Positions 1 to 8,886 of a stretch of DNA of 64,000 nucleotides are shown piece after piece (position 1 is the first letter of the stretch; each line of letters begins with the position of its first letter). The notes under the pieces were generated by a model. It was not told the origin of the DNA, did not search any database, and saw only the letters and a program-made list of their open reading frames with translations. The position numbers and the translations under genes were made by a program. This stretch comes from Ga0077548 sp035440445. Its GTDB lineage: Bacteria > Pseudomonadota > Alphaproteobacteria > Rhizobiales > Xanthobacteraceae. Location of the stretch: NCBI GenBank assembly GCA_035440445.1, contig DAORMJ010000008.1:62001-126000 (forward strand), given 5' to 3'.

Positions 1-422
1 CCTATATCGTGAAGTTCTGGGGCACCGCACTCGAAGTCGAGCGCATGGCGATCTCGCGCGAAGTCGATATCGGCTATCTCTGGGACGGCCGCATCACCGC
101 GATGATCGCCGGCCCCGCGAAGTTCCTGAGCTTCACGCGGCTCGAGCCTAATTCGCTCATCACGCTTTCACCGGCGCAGGTGGTGAAGGGCGGCAACGAG
201 AAGCTCGCCTTTCAGTGGGTCAACACGCTGCTCGACCCCGAGCCGCAGTTGCAGTACTTCAAGCTCATCAACTTCACGCCGACCAACAGCAAAGTGGTGC
301 TGCCGGACGACCTGAAGAAGAACGTGATGCCGCTCAGCAAGGGCGTGACCCCGCCGTATCGCGATCTTCTGAAGGCAGCCCCCGAAATGATCGCGCGGTG
401 GAACCGCGAGATCAGACTTTAA
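1..422 (+). CDS. ABC transporter solute-binding protein, C-terminal part (partial gene)
   Basis: This is the C-terminal part (about 139 residues) of a periplasmic binding protein whose start lies before the window; the frame is open back to base 3. It resembles the last lobe of PotD-type binding proteins, which capture spermidine, putrescine or a similar small solute and hand it to an inner-membrane ABC importer. The main support is context: two PotB/PotC-like permeases and a PotA-like ATPase follow on the same strand, the first after 21 bases. The ligand cannot be read from the part present. Confidence 0.75.
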   Translation, partial: YIVKFWGTALEVERMAISREVDIGYLWDGRITAMIAGPAKFLSFTRLEPNSLITLSPAQVVKGGNEKLAFQWVNTLLDPEPQLQYFKLINFTPTNSKVVLPDDLKKNVMPLSKGVTPPYRDLLKAAPEMIARWNREIRL

Positions 423-443
423 TACTTCGGGAAGACGGTAAAG

Positions 444-1301
444 ATGGGAGGATATAGTCTAACGCGCGGTACGATCCTGCTTCTGCTTGGACCAGTGATC
501 GCGATCGTTTTCGTTGGCTATGTCCTGCCCGGTCTTGCCTTGCTCGCGATCAGCCTCAACGTGCCGTTGAAGTGGCCGGTCTCGCTCGCGACGCTCGATA
601 TCTCCGGCTATAAAAAACTGATCGGGGATGCGTATTACGCGCGCATCCTCGGCTACACCTTGTTGCTCGGCTTCATCGTCGCGGCGATCACGGCGATCAT
701 CGCCTTTCCGGTCGCCTATTATCTCGCGCGCAGCCAGAGCAAGCTCAAGCCCTTCTATGCGGTGCTGACATTCACGCCGCTTGCGGTCGGCATGAACATG
801 CTGACGCTCGGCTGGCTTGTCATTCTCGGCCGCAACGGTTTCGTCAACTCGGTGCTGACCGGAAGCGGGATCGTCGAGCAGCCGCTGCAACTGCTTTACG
901 GCATGGGTGCCGTGGTGCTCGGGCTCGTGCATGTCGTCTTCACCTTCATGGTGTTGCCGGTCGAGGCGGTGATCCGCCAGATCGACCCGGCGCTGGAGAA
1001 GGCCGCGCGTATTCTCGGCGCGAGCCCCTTCACGACGTTCGTGCGGGTGCTGTTGCCGCTCAGCATGCAAGGTATTGCGTCAGGCTTCCTGATCGTTTTC
1101 CTGCAGGTCTGCGGCGCGTTCGTGCTGCCGCTGTTGCTTGGCGGGCAGGGCTTCTCGCTGGTTCCGATTTCGATCTGGGAGCAGATGACGGTGGCGTCCG
1201 ACCGGACCTTTGCCGCCGTGCTCTCGATCGCGCTGATTTTCGTGTCCATGATCGTCATGGTGCTGCAGCTCCGCGTTTCGCGCGGCCGGGCGATGGCCTG
1301 A
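444..1301 (+). CDS. ABC transporter permease, PotB/spermidine-putrescine type
   Basis: This 285-residue inner-membrane protein would form one half of the channel of a polyamine-type importer. It has a hydrophobic N-terminal anchor (residues 10-36), several further membrane segments, and the EAA loop that contacts the ATPase at about residues 185-209 (EKAARILGASPFTTF). The ATG is preceded by GGGAAG at suitable spacing. It is the second gene of a four-gene operon (binding protein, PotB, PotC, PotA) and is followed after four bases by the second permease. The family is clear, but the substrate is inferred from the family only. Confidence 0.88.
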   Translation: MGGYSLTRGTILLLLGPVIAIVFVGYVLPGLALLAISLNVPLKWPVSLATLDISGYKKLIGDAYYARILGYTLLLGFIVAAITAIIAFPVAYYLARSQSKLKPFYAVLTFTPLAVGMNMLTLGWLVILGRNGFVNSVLTGSGIVEQPLQLLYGMGAVVLGLVHVVFTFMVLPVEAVIRQIDPALEKAARILGASPFTTFVRVLLPLSMQGIASGFLIVFLQVCGAFVLPLLLGGQGFSLVPISIWEQMTVASDRTFAAVLSIALIFVSMIVMVLQLRVSRGRAMA

Positions 1302-1305
1302 TCCC

Positions 1306-2082
1306 ATGCACAATTCGCTCCTGCTCCGGATCTATGTCGCCGCGATCGGCGTCCTCCTGGTCTTTCCGCTCGTGATCGTGGTCGCGGTTTCGCTCGATCC
1401 CGGCGAATACATCACGTTCCCGCCGACCGGCTACAGCTTCCGCTGGTACGTGACGATGTGGTCCAACGAGACCTTCGTGCTGGCGACCAAGAACAGCCTG
1501 ATCGTGGGCGTGGTCTCGTCACTGCTCGCGGCGGTGTTCGCGCTGCCGGCAGCGCTTGCGATCACGCGCAGCGGCAAGTTCGTCGAAAGCTGGCTTTACC
1601 CGTTTCTGCTTTCGCCCTTCGCGGTGCCGTGGCTGGTCTATGGGCTGGCGATCCTGTTCTTCTGGAGCATCACCGGGCAGCGGCTGTCGCTCTGGACCAT
1701 CATTCTCGGTCATACGGTGATCGCGATTCCCTACGTGCTTCGCGTGACGCTGGCGGTGCTTCGCGACATGCCGCCGAATTATGTGCGGGCCGCGCGCGTT
1801 GCCGGAGCCAATCCGTGGCAGGCGTTCTTCTACGTGGTGCTGCCTTACATCATGCCGGGCGTGGTTGCGGGCGTATCGTTCGCCTTCATCGTGTCGTTCA
1901 CGAATATTCCGGTCTCGCTGTTCATCACGACGGCCGACAACATCACGCTGCCGGTCGCTATCTTCAACTACATGGTCAACAATTTCGAGCCGATGGTGGC
2001 CGCGGTTTCCGTGGTGCAGGTGCTGCTCATCATCGTCGTGCTCTTTGCTACACGAAAGCTAGGGGTAAGAGAGCGTGTCTGA
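1306..2082 (+). CDS. ABC transporter permease, PotC type
   Basis: This 258-residue protein is the second membrane half of the same importer. It has an N-terminal membrane segment (residues 7-30) and an EAA loop at about 160-181 (VRAARVAGANPWQAFFYVVLP). Length and layout match PotC-like permeases. It starts four bases after the first permease and ends inside the ATPase gene (8-base overlap), so the three genes are almost certainly co-translated. There is no strong Shine-Dalgarno before its ATG, which also suggests coupling to the upstream gene. Confidence 0.88.
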   Translation: MHNSLLLRIYVAAIGVLLVFPLVIVVAVSLDPGEYITFPPTGYSFRWYVTMWSNETFVLATKNSLIVGVVSSLLAAVFALPAALAITRSGKFVESWLYPFLLSPFAVPWLVYGLAILFFWSITGQRLSLWTIILGHTVIAIPYVLRVTLAVLRDMPPNYVRAARVAGANPWQAFFYVVLPYIMPGVVAGVSFAFIVSFTNIPVSLFITTADNITLPVAIFNYMVNNFEPMVAAVSVVQVLLIIVVLFATRKLGVRERV

Positions 2083-3151
2083 GACAAGCAGCAAAGAGAT
2101 CGATCTCGAACTCAAGGGCGTGCGCAAAAGTTTCGGCGACACCGTGGTCGTGACGGACAGTTCGTTCTCGCTTGCCAAGGGTGAATTTCTCTCGCTGCTC
2201 GGGCCGAGCGGCTGCGGCAAGACCACGACGCTGTCGATGATCGCGGGCTTCGAGAGGCCCGATGCCGGCATCATCGCGATCCGCGGCAAGCGCGTCGAGA
2301 ACCTGCCGCCGGAGCGGCGCGATATCGGCATGGTGTTCCAGAACTATGCCTTGTTTCCGCACATGAACGTCGCCGCCAATATCGGTTTCGGCCTGAAGAT
2401 GCGCAAAGTCGCGCAGGACGAAATCCGCGAGCGCGTCTCGGCTGCCGCCGAACTCGTGAAGGTTGCGCATCTGCAGGAGCGCTATCCGAACGAGCTTTCC
2501 GGCGGGCAGCAGCAGCGCGTGGCACTTGCGCGTGCGCTCGTGGTGCGGCCTGCCATTCTTCTGCTCGACGAACCCTTCGGGGCGCTCGACCGGCAATTGC
2601 GCGAAGACCTGCAGATCGAGGTGAGGGCACTGTTGCGCCGCCTGAACATTACGACCGTCTTCGTGACCCACGATCAGGACGAAGCGCTGTCGATGTCGGA
2701 CCGCGTCGCGGTGATGAACGAAGGCCGCATCGAACAGATCGCGGCGCCGCGAGCGCTCTACGATAATCCGGCGACGCGCTTTACCGCTTCTTTCATCGGC
2801 AAGGGCACGTTCATTCCGGGAACGGCGCGCGACGGCATGCGGATCGAGACGCCGCTCGGAACCTTCGGCTATGCCGGCGATGCAATCCCGGCCGGGCGCA
2901 ACGCCGAATATTTCCTGCGGCCCGAAGCATTACAGATCGGCGATGGAGGAAACGCGCAGAACCGCGTGCCGGTGAGCGTCGCAGCCGTGACGTTTTTCGG
3001 CGACCGGCAACTGGTGATCGCGGAAGCCGCGGGTGGCATCCGCTTCATCGTCCGGCTGCTTGCGTCACGGGATAGCCCCGTGGTCGGGCAGAAGATCGAA
3101 CTCGTCTGGAGCGATCAGGACGCGCTTGCGTTTCAGGCACCAGCGGCCTGA
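2075..3151 (+). CDS. ABC transporter ATP-binding protein, PotA type
   Basis: This 358-residue cytoplasmic ATPase drives the importer encoded just upstream. Visible motifs are Walker A GPSGCGKT (residues 43-50), Q-loop (QNYALFPHMNV), signature LSGGQQQRVALARAL, Walker B ILLLDEPFGALD and H-loop FVTHDQDEAL. About 120 residues follow the nucleotide-binding domain and should form the TOBE domain typical of PotA/MalK-class ATPases. The GTG start at 2075 overlaps the PotC-like gene by eight bases. No terminator is obvious after it. Confidence 0.92.
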   Translation: MSETSSKEIDLELKGVRKSFGDTVVVTDSSFSLAKGEFLSLLGPSGCGKTTTLSMIAGFERPDAGIIAIRGKRVENLPPERRDIGMVFQNYALFPHMNVAANIGFGLKMRKVAQDEIRERVSAAAELVKVAHLQERYPNELSGGQQQRVALARALVVRPAILLLDEPFGALDRQLREDLQIEVRALLRRLNITTVFVTHDQDEALSMSDRVAVMNEGRIEQIAAPRALYDNPATRFTASFIGKGTFIPGTARDGMRIETPLGTFGYAGDAIPAGRNAEYFLRPEALQIGDGGNAQNRVPVSVAAVTFFGDRQLVIAEAAGGIRFIVRLLASRDSPVVGQKIELVWSDQDALAFQAPAA

Positions 3152-3224
3152 CAACGCGTGTCTCTGCCATAGCCCGGCTCAGGTAAAGCGAGCGGCAGCC
3201 AGGATTGCGTTTAGTGCAAAGCGC

Positions 3225-3506
3225 CTATCGCACCATGACTTCATAGTTGTTGACGGTAATCTCGCGGCCGGCGAACGGAATGTTGCAGCCGCGCCAGTCG
3301 GCACGGAATTTTCCGATATGCACGCCGCCATTATATTGCGCGCGGCAAACATAAAGCGCCTGTCCGCTCGCTTCGTGGCCGCCCTGAACGGCATTCTGCG
3401 GCAGATAACCGTTCGAAGCGCTGACCCATCCGCGGCGCTGCTGCGCCTCTGCGGCGACCACGCCTGACAGCAAGAGAGCCGCCGTCAGCAAAGTTCCGAT
3501 TTTCAT
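3225..3506 (-). CDS. small secreted DUF3421-like protein
   Basis: This 93-residue protein begins with a signal peptide (MKIGTLLTAALLLSGVVAAEA) and continues as a short exported domain with two cysteines. The motif around GQALYVCRAQYNGGVHIGK fits DUF3421/DM9-like domains, which are small beta-rich modules of unknown role. The start at 3506 has GGGGAAATCA directly upstream; the frame extends further 5' but those codons would hide the signal peptide. It lies between the PotA-like gene (convergent) and the groEL terminator. The precise function is unknown. Confidence 0.65.
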   Translation of the reverse strand: MKIGTLLTAALLLSGVVAAEAQQRRGWVSASNGYLPQNAVQGGHEASGQALYVCRAQYNGGVHIGKFRADWRGCNIPFAGREITVNNYEVMVR

Positions 3507-3591
3507 TGATTTCCCCAAGCTCTTGAACTGCCGCCACCCCCGGCGGCGGCGCATTATGGCTGCACGGCAAATGCAGGCAATGGGGGCAAAG

Positions 3592-3619
3592 AAAAAGCCC
3601 GCTCTTTCGAGCGGGCTTT
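3592..3619 (-). terminator. Rho-independent terminator after groEL
   Basis: An 11-bp perfect stem (AAAGCCCGCTC / GAGCGGGCTTT) with a TTTC loop, followed on the minus strand by a T-rich tail. It lies 25 bases past the groEL stop codon and separates groESL from the DUF3421 gene. Confidence 0.85.
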
Positions 3620-3644
3620 CTTACGTTGTAACGGAAGGCCGGAC

Positions 3645-5284
3645 TTAGAAGTCCATCCCGCCCATGCCGCCGCCCGGCATCGCCGGAGCAGCCGCGCCAC
3701 CCTTCTTCGGGAGTTCGGCGACCATGGCTTCCGTCGTGATCAGGAGAGCGGCGACCGAAGCGGCGTCCTGCAGTGCAGTGCGCACGACCTTGGTCGGATC
3801 GATGATGCCCTTCTTGAACATATCGACGTATTCGCCCGACTGTGCGTCGAAGCCGAAGGAGTAAACGTCCTTCTCGAGGATCTTGCCGACGATGACCGAG
3901 CCGTCTTCGCCCGCGTTCAGCGCGATCTGGCGAGCCGGAGACTGGATCGCCTTCTTGACGATCTCGACGCCGGTACGCTGGTCGTCGTTCTCCGGCTTCA
4001 GGCGCGAAAGCGCCTTGACGGAGCGGAGGAGAGCAACGCCGCCACCCGGCAGCACGCCTTCTTCAACGGCCGCGCGGGTCGCGTGCATGGCATCGTCCAC
4101 GCGATCCTTCTTTTCCTTCACTTCGACTTCCGTCGCGCCGCCGACGCGGATGACGGCAACGCCGCCCGCGAGCTTGGCGAGACGCTCCTGCAGCTTCTCC
4201 TTGTCGTAGTCCGAGGTGGTTTCCTCGATCTGCGCCTTGATCTGCTGCACGCGCGCCTCGATGTCGGCCTTCTTGCCCGAACCGTTGACGATCGTGGTGT
4301 TTTCCTTGTCGATCATCACCTTCTTGGCGCGGCCGAGCATGTTGAGCTGGACGTTCTCGAGCTTGATGCCGAGATCTTCCGAGATCGCGGTGCCGCCGGT
4401 CAGGATCGCGATGTCCTGCAGCATGGCCTTGCGGCGATCGCCGAAGCCCGGAGCCTTCACCGCCGCAACCTTGAGGCCGCCGCGGAGCTTGTTCACGACG
4501 AGGGTCGCGAGCGCTTCGCCTTCGACTTCTTCAGCGATGATGAGTAGCGGCTTGCCCGACTGCACGACGGCTTCGAGAACCGGGAGCAGTTCCTGCAGCG
4601 AGGAGAGCTTCTTCTCGTTGATCAGGATGTAGGGGTCTTCCATCTCAACGCGCATCTTGTCGGCGTTGGTGACGAAGTACGGCGATATGTAGCCGCTGTC
4701 GAACTGCATGCCTTCGACGACGTCGAGTTCGGTTTCCAAGGACTTCGCTTCTTCAACCGTGATGACGCCCTCGTTGCCGACCTTCTTCATCGCGTTGGCG
4801 AGGAACTTGCCGATTTCGGCGTCGCCGTTGGCGGAGATGGTGCCGACCTGCGCGACTTCCTCGTTCGAGGTGATGGCCTTCGAGTTCTTCTTGAGGTCCG
4901 CGACGATCGCTTCGACCGCGAGGTCGATGCCGCGCTTCAGATCCATCGGGTTCATGCCGGCGGCAACGGACTTCGCGCCTTCCTTCACGATCGCCTGGGC
5001 GAGCACGGTTGCGGTGGTGGTGCCGTCACCGGCGAGGTCGTTGGTCTTGGAAGCGACTTCGCGCACCATCTGCGCGCCCATGTTCTCGAACTGTCTTCGA
5101 GTTCGATTTCTTTCGCGACGGTGACGCCGTCCTTGGTGATGCGGGGAGCGCCGAACGACTTGTCGATCACGACGTTGCGGCCCTTCGGGCCCAGCGTGAC
5201 CTTCACGGCATTGGCGAGAATGTCGACGCCGCGGAGCATCTTGTCCCGCGCTTCGACCGAAAATTTTACTTCTTTGGCAGCCAT
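3645..5284 (-). pseudogene. groEL: 60 kDa chaperonin GroEL, frameshifted by one missing base
   Basis: GroEL folds proteins inside a 14-subunit ATP-driven cage capped by GroES. Residues 1-64, starting MAAKEVKFSVEARDKML, read in one frame from 5284. After ELED the frame breaks, and the rest (MGAQMVREVASK to the GGM-rich tail ending GGMGGMDF) continues in another frame from about 5090 down to 3645. Adding one base restores the expected K-F-E-N-M and a 546-residue protein, the usual family length. In plus-strand terms one T is missing next to 5091-5092 (ACTGTC instead of the expected ACTTGTC). Everything else is intact, so this is either a recent mutation or a sequencing or assembly error. Hyphomicrobiales often carry several groEL copies, so loss of one is tolerable. 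It forms an operon with groES. Confidence 0.9.
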
Positions 5285-5319
5285 TGTTTTCTACTCCTGA
5301 TCCTGACGGAAGCGCGCGC

Positions 5320-5634
5320 TTACGCGGCTTTCTTCTTCGAGGCGGAACCTTCGATCACGCCAAGAACGTCGGATTCCTTCATGATGATGAGGTCTTCGCC
5401 GTCGATCTTCACTTCGGTGCCGGACCACTTGCCGAACAGAATGTGGTCGCCAACCTTGATGTCGATCGGAATGAGCTTGCCGGCTTCGTCGCGGCCGCCG
5501 GAGCCCACAGCGATCACTTCGCCTTCGGCCGGCTTTTCCTTCGCGGTATCCGGAATGATGATGCCCGACTTGGTGCGCTCGTCAGCCTCGATGCGGCGGA
5601 CGACGACACGGTCATGCAGCGGACGGAATTTCAT
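5320..5634 (-). CDS. groES: co-chaperonin GroES
   Basis: This 104-residue protein forms the heptameric lid of the GroEL cage. It begins MKFRPLHDRVVVRRIE and contains the mobile-loop region (KSGIIIPDTAKEKPAEG) and the roof and core strands (GDHILFGKWSGTEVKIDGE); the length matches alphaproteobacterial GroES. It is the first gene of the groESL operon, with groEL 35 bases downstream. A CIRCE operator lies about 120 bases upstream, so it should be repressed by HrcA and induced by heat. Confidence 0.97.
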   Translation of the reverse strand: MKFRPLHDRVVVRRIEADERTKSGIIIPDTAKEKPAEGEVIAVGSGGRDEAGKLIPIDIKVGDHILFGKWSGTEVKIDGEDLIIMKESDVLGVIEGSASKKKAA

Positions 5635-5754
5635 AGATAGTCCTCCAAGACCTTAGTATTATTGAGCGAATTGGATCGGCGCACAGGAACCTGTCTCGCC
5701 TGAGCGCCAGATGGGGCCGGGTTTTGGGGCCTTCAAGGGCGAAAGTCAAATTTT

Positions 5755-5781
5755 TTGGCACTGAGGCGAAGGGAGTGCCAA
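5755..5781. promoter_or_regulatory. CIRCE operator (HrcA binding site) of groESL
   Basis: TTGGCACTG, nine bases, then GAGTGCCAA. This matches the CIRCE layout (TTAGCACTC-N9-GAGTGCTAA) with a compensating A-to-G / T-to-C pair that keeps the arms complementary. It lies upstream of groES on the minus strand, where HrcA repression of heat-shock operons is expected. Confidence 0.9.
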
Positions 5782-5918
5782 GGACTCGTCCTGGTTGCTA
5801 GCCGCCGCCACGGCTTGCTGCTAATGCTTTGATTCTAAACAGAAAATTCACTATTCGGGCTTGTAATCAGTCCGGGCAGGCAGAAACATTCGGCGTCCGT
5901 ACCCGTTAAGGATGTCCC

Positions 5919-6194
5919 ATGAATCGTGTTTCCGAAGACTTTAAGCGTCAGCTCGAAGGCTATGGACTGACGACCGCGCAAATCCTCTACCGGATGCCCG
6001 ACCATCCGCAGCTCCTGCAAACCTATGTCTGGCAGGAATACGACCTGTTCCCGCAATTTCCGACCCTCTCACGCTTCCTCGATTTCTGGGCGCGCGAGCT
6101 TGCTGGACCGCTCTATTCGGTGACGGTTGCGCATGCGCGGCTCATCAAGCCATCGGAATTCCGGGCGGTGAATGGGGAATATTTGCTGAATTGA
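5919..6194 (+). CDS. Usg family protein
   Basis: This 91-residue protein matches the small Usg family conserved in Rhizobiales, recognisable by the N-terminal helix (MNRVSEDFKRQLEGYGLT), the run ILYRMPDHPQLLQTYVWQEYD and the C-terminal VTVAHARLIKPSEFRAV. It has no signal peptide or membrane segment. Its biochemical role is not established; some databases carry an aspartate-semialdehyde-dehydrogenase-region label through naming history only. A good ribosome site (AAGGATGTCCC) precedes the ATG. It stands alone, divergent from groES. Confidence 0.85.
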   Translation: MNRVSEDFKRQLEGYGLTTAQILYRMPDHPQLLQTYVWQEYDLFPQFPTLSRFLDFWARELAGPLYSVTVAHARLIKPSEFRAVNGEYLLN

Positions 6195-6324
6195 TCTCGT
6201 TGATATGCATGATCGTCATGTGAATTAAATTAAATCACAAGTCTATCTTGCGTTGTATGGATTTGAACGCTAGCTCTCGTGTAATTAGCCGCCGGATCAT
6301 CGGCGGCCAGTCACGGAGCTATCC

Positions 6325-7347
6325 ATGTTGCGCGCAACTCGTTTGGCGGCCCTCGCAGCCGCTGTTCTTGCTGCCGGTTCGGCGCAGGCTCAACAGAACA
6401 CAACCGTTCGTATCGGCTACATCCCGGTGATGGGTGCGGCGCAGGTGTTCGTCGCGCAGGGTGAGGGCTGGTTCAAAGAGCAGGGACTGAACGTCCAGTT
6501 CACGAAATTCGAATCCGGTCCGAACCTCATTCAGGCGGTCGCATCCGGCACCATCGATGTTTACAACGCCGGCTTCGCGCCGCTCCTGGTAGCCCGCTCG
6601 AAAGGGCAGGATGTTCGCGTGATCGCAGCAACGGTTGTCGAAGAGCTCGGCATCGCCGCGGCGCCGAGCCTCGCGCCTTTCTTCGAGGGCAAGAAAGTGA
6701 ACGAAAAAGCCGCGGCACTGAAAGCGTTCCGGGAGAAGCATGGCCGGCCGGCGAAGTTCGCGACGCAGCCGACCGGTTCGGGCCCGCATACGTCGCTCGT
6801 CTATTGGCTTCAGGAAGTGATCAAGGCCGACAAGGCGGACTACGAGATCGTCGAACTTGGCATCGATGCGACGCAGCGCGCGATTCTGACCGGCGCGGTC
6901 GATGCGGGCTCGATCCGTGAGCCGGCACTCTCCATCGTGCGCAAGCAGAACCCGAAGATCACGTTGATCGCGGACGGCGCGGAAATCTTCCCGAACTTTC
7001 CCGGCGTCGTCATCGCCGTCACCGGCAGCTTTGCGGACAAGAATCCGGAAGCGGTGAAGAAGCTCATTCGCCTCACGGTACGCGCGACCGAGTTTCTCGC
7101 GAAGAATCCGCAGAAGTCCGTCGTTCATCTCGGCGAAGCGTTCGGCAAAGGCCTGCTCTCGGACGACATCCTGCTTGCGTCGCTGAAATCGCCGGCAACG
7201 CGTTTCGTCGCGGACCCGAACCGGATCACGAAATCGGCGGCTGCGATCCAGGCATTTCAGGTCAAGACCGGCGTGTTGAAAAAAGCCGATCCGATCGAGC
7301 CGTTGTTCGCGCTCGACGTTTACAAGGCTGCGGTTGCCGGGCAATAA
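6325..7347 (+). CDS. ABC transporter substrate-binding protein, sulfonate/nitrate/NMT1 family
   Basis: This 340-residue periplasmic protein starts with a signal peptide ending near SAQAQQ (residues 1-23). The mature part begins TTVRIGYIPVMGAAQVFVAQGEG, the classic first strand and helix of SsuA/TauA/NMT1-type binding proteins, and has the PTGSGPHTSL ligand-loop region. It is the first gene of an operon with a permease and an ATPase of the SsuC/SsuB type. The substrate could be an alkanesulfonate, taurine, nitrate or a thiamine precursor; nothing in the sequence decides. GGAG precedes the ATG. Confidence 0.87.
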   Translation: MLRATRLAALAAAVLAAGSAQAQQNTTVRIGYIPVMGAAQVFVAQGEGWFKEQGLNVQFTKFESGPNLIQAVASGTIDVYNAGFAPLLVARSKGQDVRVIAATVVEELGIAAAPSLAPFFEGKKVNEKAAALKAFREKHGRPAKFATQPTGSGPHTSLVYWLQEVIKADKADYEIVELGIDATQRAILTGAVDAGSIREPALSIVRKQNPKITLIADGAEIFPNFPGVVIAVTGSFADKNPEAVKKLIRLTVRATEFLAKNPQKSVVHLGEAFGKGLLSDDILLASLKSPATRFVADPNRITKSAAAIQAFQVKTGVLKKADPIEPLFALDVYKAAVAGQ

Positions 7348-7377
7348 GCCCGCGTCAGCCACCGCATTCGAGTTGAG

Positions 7378-8133
7378 ATGATGAAAGGCCGCTATTCACT
7401 TGCGCTTGCTGCGCTCGGGTTGGCGGCCTTTCTCCTGTTCTGGGAAGCGCTGCCGTATTTCGACATCGTGCCGGCGTCGTTTCTGCCGCCGCCGAGCGCG
7501 TTGCCCGAAGCGCTGATGCGGGAAATTCGCGCCGGCGTCTGGTTTCAGTCGCTGCTGCTGAGCCTTCGCAATTATCTGTTCGGACTCGTCATCGGCGGCA
7601 CGCTCGGCGTCGCTTTCGGCGTCGTCACCGGCATCTTCAAGCCGCTCGAAGACTCGTTGAGTTGGGTCGTGCGCATCCTGCGCCCGATACCAGGACTTGC
7701 GTGGGTGCCGTTCGCCATTCTCTGGTTCGGCGTCAATCCATCCGGCGCGGTGTTCATTATTGCAATCGGCGTGTTCTGGATTTCCTATTTCGCGGCCCTC
7801 GGTGCCGTGCAGGCGGTCGATCGCGATCTTCTCGAGCTTGCCGACGCGTTCGAATTTCGCTGGTGGTTTCAAAAACTCTACAAGGTGATTTTGCCCGCGT
7901 CGGCGCCGGGTATTCTCGCGGGTCTTCGCACCGCGCTGGGGCAGGCGTGGATGGCCGTCGTTGCGGCGGAAATCTTCGGCGTGCCGGGGCTCGGCTCGCG
8001 CATGATGCAGGCGTCGAACCTGCTCGCCTCCGATGTCGTCGTGGTTTACATGGCGACCATGGCGCTCCTCTACGGCATCATCGACGCGATCTTCGTTGCC
8101 ATTCAGAACTGGTTGTTGCGATGGAAACGATAG
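7378..8133 (+). CDS. ABC transporter permease, SsuC/TauC type
   Basis: This 251-residue inner-membrane protein has about six hydrophobic segments and an EAA loop near residues 145-170 (LELADAFEFRWWFQKLYKVILPA). The C-terminal PGLGSRMMQASNLLASDVV stretch is typical of the nitrate/sulfonate/taurine permease family. It follows the binding protein by 30 bases and overlaps the ATPase gene by 13. Two adjacent ATGs (7378 and 7381) are possible starts. Confidence 0.88.
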   Translation: MMKGRYSLALAALGLAAFLLFWEALPYFDIVPASFLPPPSALPEALMREIRAGVWFQSLLLSLRNYLFGLVIGGTLGVAFGVVTGIFKPLEDSLSWVVRILRPIPGLAWVPFAILWFGVNPSGAVFIIAIGVFWISYFAALGAVQAVDRDLLELADAFEFRWWFQKLYKVILPASAPGILAGLRTALGQAWMAVVAAEIFGVPGLGSRMMQASNLLASDVVVVYMATMALLYGIIDAIFVAIQNWLLRWKR

Positions 8134-8879
8134 TCGAGCTTCGCAAGATCGGGCTTTCGTTCACGCGCGGCAACGAGCGCACGGAAGTGCTGCGCGATCT
8201 CGACCTCGACGTAAAGCGCGGCGAGTTCGTCTCGATCGTCGGACCATCGGGTGTCGGCAAATCCACGCTCCTGCGCGTGATCGCGAACCTGCTGAAGCCG
8301 AGTGCGGGGACGTTCTCCGTGCGCGCGCCGAAGAAAGCAGGCAGCCTTCCGGTCGCGCTGGTGTTTCAGGATGCGCGGATGCTGCCCTGGCGCAGGGTGA
8401 TCGACAACGTCGGCTTTGGGCTTGAACACTGGGGAACCACATCTTCCGAGCGCAAAGAGCGTTCGCAAGCAGCGCTCCATCTCGTCGGGCTCGGCAATCT
8501 CGGCAATCGCTATCCGCACGAGCTTTCCGGCGGCCAGCGCCAGCGCGTTGCGATTGCGCGCGCACTTGCGGTCGATCCGGAAGTGCTGCTGATGGACGAG
8601 CCCTTCGCGGCACTCGATGCAATCACGCGCGAAAGCCTGCAGGACGAACTCGCGCGCATCCGGCAGGCGACGCAGAAGACCATTCTCTTCGTCACGCATT
8701 CGATCGACGAGGCGGTCTATCTCTCCGATCGCGTCGTCGCGATCGTGGGTTCGCCCGGCGCGTTTCAGGCGTCCATTCCGATCACCGTGCCGTTTCCGCG
8801 CAAGCGCAACGACCCTGCGCTGCAGAAAGCAGCGCAGGAGCTTCGGCAGGAACTCGCAACGGGATCGAGCGGGTTGTAG
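8121..8879 (+). CDS. ABC transporter ATP-binding protein, SsuB/TauB type
   Basis: This 252-residue ATPase powers the importer of the two genes upstream. Walker A is GPSGVGKST (residues 41-49), the Q-loop is FQDARMLPWRRV, the signature is LSGGQRQRVAIARAL, Walker B is VLLMDEPFAALD and the H-loop is FVTHSIDEAV. The DARMLPWRR run is characteristic of sulfonate/nitrate/taurine ATPases. The start at 8121 (METIVELRKIGLSF) lies inside the permease gene. The frame runs much further upstream, but that part is only the permease read in another frame. Confidence 0.9.
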   Translation: METIVELRKIGLSFTRGNERTEVLRDLDLDVKRGEFVSIVGPSGVGKSTLLRVIANLLKPSAGTFSVRAPKKAGSLPVALVFQDARMLPWRRVIDNVGFGLEHWGTTSSERKERSQAALHLVGLGNLGNRYPHELSGGQRQRVAIARALAVDPEVLLMDEPFAALDAITRESLQDELARIRQATQKTILFVTHSIDEAVYLSDRVVAIVGSPGAFQASIPITVPFPRKRNDPALQKAAQELRQELATGSSGL

Positions 8880-8886
8880 TTTTTTT

